Shown piece after piece: positions 61,785 through 64,000 of a DNA stretch of 64,000 nucleotides. Below the pieces are notes generated by a model. The model made no database searches and was not told the origin of the DNA. It saw only the letters and a list, made by a program, of their open reading frames with translations. Made by a program: the position numbers and the translations under genes. Source of the stretch: Aliidiomarina shirensis (GTDB lineage: Bacteria; Pseudomonadota; Gammaproteobacteria; Enterobacterales; Alteromonadaceae); assembly GCF_003987345.1 (NCBI RefSeq), contig NZ_PIPP01000001.1, positions 62,001 to 126,000 of the forward strand. The letters run 5' to 3'. Positions within the stretch are counted from its first letter, which is position 1, and each line of letters starts with the position of its first letter.

Positions 61785-62681
61785 ATGTTCGAATTCTGGC
61801 CTGAGTTAGTTAACAGCATTCCTATTTCCGGTTCGATGAGCCGCCTTTTGGCGAGCTCATTGTTGCTGATTATCGGTGTTTTAGCACTGCGCGCAGTGTT
61901 GGGGCGGTTTATTCGTAGAACCGTGAATTCCAATGAATTACGGCGCCGTTGGTTTGTGCAAAGCCGCAATGGTTTGCTGTTATTGCTAGTACTAGGCTTA
62001 GTGATGATTTGGGCCTCGGAGCTACGCACACTAGCACTTTCTATTGTTGCCATTGCGGTTGCGTTTGTGGTGGCAACGAAAGAGTTGATTATGTGTGTTA
62101 CCGGCTCCATGGTGAAATCGGCCGGACGCAGCTTTAGCATTGGTGATCGTATTCAAGTTAAAGATTTTCGTGGTGATGTAATCGATCAAAATTTATTAAC
62201 CACCACGATACTTGAGGTAGGCCCGGGTAAGCTAACGCACCAACGCACTGGGCGTATGACGGTATTACCCAATTCGCTATTTGTCTCTGAAGCCGTGATT
62301 AATGAAAGCTATACGCATGATTGGGTGTTGCACGTATTTGTAGTGCCGTTCAAGCGTGAAGAAAACTGGAAAGTAGCGAAAGCTGCCTTTCTGGAAGCGG
62401 CGCAAAAGCATTCAGAGCCATACTTAGACGATGTGCGCCGATACATGAAACGCATGAGCGATAACCGTGGTTTAGATATACCCACGGTAGAGCCACGGGT
62501 TTCTTTGCAGGTGCCAGCAGCTGGTGAAATTCATTTGGTAGTACGTTTTCCAGTAAAAGCTTCTGAACGGAGTTATGCTGAGCAAGCTATTTTATCGGAT
62601 GTGTTTAGTAATACCGATTTTAGTGCGCAGAAAGCAAGCGTTCCGGCGGAAAAGCCAGAACAAATTAATCAGCCAGAATAG
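61785..62681 (+). CDS. MscS-family mechanosensitive channel protein
   Basis: The 298-residue protein has three hydrophobic segments (LLASSLLLIIGVLALRAVL, GLLLLLVLGLVMIWAS, LALSIVAIAVAFVVATKEL) leading into the MscS beta domain (SIGDRIQVKDFRGDVIDQNLLTT, TVLPNSLFVSEAV). The third helix lacks the regular Gly/Ala packing of E. coli MscS. The ATG directly follows the SDR stop. Confidence 0.87.
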   Translation: MFEFWPELVNSIPISGSMSRLLASSLLLIIGVLALRAVLGRFIRRTVNSNELRRRWFVQSRNGLLLLLVLGLVMIWASELRTLALSIVAIAVAFVVATKELIMCVTGSMVKSAGRSFSIGDRIQVKDFRGDVIDQNLLTTTILEVGPGKLTHQRTGRMTVLPNSLFVSEAVINESYTHDWVLHVFVVPFKREENWKVAKAAFLEAAQKHSEPYLDDVRRYMKRMSDNRGLDIPTVEPRVSLQVPAAGEIHLVVRFPVKASERSYAEQAILSDVFSNTDFSAQKASVPAEKPEQINQPE

Positions 62682-62691
62682 GCGGCATTAA

Positions 62692-63231
62692 ATGACCGAT
62701 TCCACAGTAGTGATTGCCAAAAGCAAAGCTTGGGTTGAACAATTAATTGTTAAATTCAATATTTGCCCGTTTGCGCGTAGGGAAGTAGAGCGGAACTCAT
62801 TTCGCTATGTGGTTGCCGATAATCGCAAAGCCGCTGAAGTATTGGAAGTATTGGTGAAGGAATGTGAGTTCCTTGATCAAAATATGGATACTGAAACCAC
62901 GTTGATTATGCTGCCTGCCGGTTTTGAAGGTTTCTACGCCTATCTGGATTTGCTTGATACCGCGAATGAGTTACTGGCCGTGCAGGGTTACGAGGGAACT
63001 TACCAGTTGGCGAGCTTTCACCCAGATTATTGTTTTGAGGGTGAGAAGCAAGATGCAGCATCGAATTACACCAACCGCGCACCGTATCCAACCTTGCACA
63101 TTTTACGCGAAGAAAGCATTGAGAAAGCGCTTAGTAGTTACGACGATCCGGAATCTATTCCCGATCGGAATATGGCGTTTGCTGAAAAGAAGGGCGCTGA
63201 TTTCTTCCAGAAGATTTTGGCAAACTTGTAA
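62692..63231 (+). CDS. DUF1415 family protein
   Basis: A 179-residue cytoplasmic protein with WVEQLIVKFNICPFARREVE at the N-terminus and YQLASFHPDYCFEG..NYTNRAPYPTLHILRE, the DUF1415 signature. Function unknown. It is 10 bases after the MscS gene. Confidence 0.9.
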   Translation: MTDSTVVIAKSKAWVEQLIVKFNICPFARREVERNSFRYVVADNRKAAEVLEVLVKECEFLDQNMDTETTLIMLPAGFEGFYAYLDLLDTANELLAVQGYEGTYQLASFHPDYCFEGEKQDAASNYTNRAPYPTLHILREESIEKALSSYDDPESIPDRNMAFAEKKGADFFQKILANL

Positions 63232-63259
63232 GCTAGATACTGTTTAGTGGAGTGTCCTC

Positions 63260-63934
63260 ATGGGTAATTTGAGAGTATATGAAGAACTAATGCTACTGGC
63301 CTTGTGTGAAGAAAAAGGCACGATGAGCACATCGTTTCTAAATTACGCTGTGAGCGGTGCCTTGTTATCTGAACTGATGTTTATGAAGCGATTGCAAATC
63401 GAAGATAGTAAGAAAAAGCTCGTGAATATTGTAGATGCTTCGGCTACCGGCGATGCTTTACTGGATGAGTGTTTGGAAAAAATATCCACAGCAAAGCGAC
63501 GCGGGAGTATGAAAGTATGGGTGCAACGCTTATCGAGCATTAAAGAACTGCATCATAAAGTTGCGCGTAGATTGGCAGAACAAAAGATTGTAGAAGCAAC
63601 TGAAGATAAAGTGCTGTGGTTGTTTACACGGCGCGTATACCCAGAAATAAACCCAATACCGGAAAAAGAACTCCGAAATCGTATTCGGAATGCGGTGCTT
63701 TCTTCCGAGTCGAAAGTGGATCCGCGCACCACGGTTCTCATTGCGCTCGCCAAAAGTGCAGCGTTGTTACCGCAAGTGTTCAGTAAACAAGAACTGAAAC
63801 AACACAAAGAGCGAATTGAGCAAATTGTTGCTGGCGATCTCATGGGTGATGTAACCAAAGAAGTTATCGCAGCTTGCCAAGCGGCGATTATGGTGGCGGT
63901 TATGATTCCTGCGATAACGGTAGCCACTACCTAG
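63260..63934 (+). CDS. GPP34 (GOLPH3/Vps74-like) protein
   Basis: A 224-residue protein with the GPP34 start LRVYEELMLLALCEEKGTM and SGALLSELMFMKRL, then helical segments and a hydrophobic C-terminus (AAIMVAVMIPAITVATT). Eukaryotic GOLPH3 binds PI4P on Golgi membranes; bacterial members are uncharacterised but may bind membrane surfaces. Separate ribosome site (GGAG region) suggests its own unit. Confidence 0.82.
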   Translation: MGNLRVYEELMLLALCEEKGTMSTSFLNYAVSGALLSELMFMKRLQIEDSKKKLVNIVDASATGDALLDECLEKISTAKRRGSMKVWVQRLSSIKELHHKVARRLAEQKIVEATEDKVLWLFTRRVYPEINPIPEKELRNRIRNAVLSSESKVDPRTTVLIALAKSAALLPQVFSKQELKQHKERIEQIVAGDLMGDVTKEVIAACQAAIMVAVMIPAITVATT

Positions 63935-64000
63935 CTCAACTATGATCGAATACTACGTATCACGGTTTGAAACCAAGGTGGTAAGCCCTCAATGTTGAGG

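Noticed and set aside
63987-64000. Perfect palindrome CCTCAA-TG-TTGAGG at the window edge
   Set aside because: It has a two-base loop and the following sequence is cut off, so it cannot be judged as a terminator.
1-64000. CRISPR arrays, tRNA or rRNA genes, insertion sequences
   Set aside because: None was seen: no regularly spaced repeats, no tRNA-like gene apart from the tmRNA ends, and no transposase frame.

Overview
The window is 64 kb of a gammaproteobacterial chromosome. Gene content and protein style point to the Alteromonadales, most likely the Idiomarina/Pseudidiomarina/Aliidiomarina group: CsiV beside Mfd, LolCDE-DUF2062-ComEC-MsbA-LpxK-Trm112-KdsB in one run, ElbB, YebG, a C39/GNAT fusion, and an mms-type valine catabolic operon. 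The family-level placement is inference from gene recognition, not a search.

Layout: (1) 1-9.7 kb, core genes: partial 2OG-Fe(II) oxygenase, thioesterase, fadE with a FadR-like operator, a DUF3108 protein, purMN, a GNAT/C39 fusion, wrbA and the tmRNA gene ssrA. (2) About 9.66-19.06 kb, a decayed integrative island inserted at the 3' end of ssrA. It has an integrase broken by two frameshifts, an AlpA regulator, a frameshifted gene, a truncated and frameshifted CI/S24 repressor, and intact defence-like cargo: a HEPN protein with a helical-repeat partner, a Panacea (SocA-like) antitoxin with a MazF-like-looking partner, and a C5 DNA methyltransferase downstream of a GHKL (MORC/MutL-like) ATPase carrying a C-terminal PD-(D/E)XK nuclease motif. 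(3) 19.1-28.5 kb, accessory and core genes mixed: amino acid racemase, SbtA-like bicarbonate permease with divergent LysR, RimK-like ATP-grasp, XRE-cupin/LysE exporter pair, a PAS-GGDEF diguanylate cyclase with a strongly structured leader, elbB, ohr, a Phd/ParE-type toxin-antitoxin pair and SOS-regulated yebG. (4) 28.6-39.2 kb: ppiC, M14 peptidase, a threonine aldolase-like enzyme, outer-membrane phospholipase A, an uncharacterised two-TM protein, DUF1028, tesB, a nucleotide pyrophosphatase and acnA. (5) 39.3-54.7 kb, envelope and DNA maintenance: csiV, mfd, lolCDE, DUF2062, comEC, msbA, lpxK, trm112, kdsB. (6) 54.7-64 kb: an AraC (MmsR-like) regulator divergent from a valine/isobutyrate pathway (mmsA, isobutyryl-CoA dehydrogenase, 3-hydroxyisobutyryl-CoA hydrolase, mmsB, SDR), then MscS, DUF1415 and a GPP34 protein.

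The most interesting content is the ssrA island. Its mobility genes are broken while three separate two-gene defence-like modules look intact, which suggests an immobilised defence island. Outside it, three non-coding signals stand out: a folded candidate small RNA at 1.35-1.50 kb, a switch-like leader before the diguanylate cyclase, and a 20-bp intergenic element present twice.
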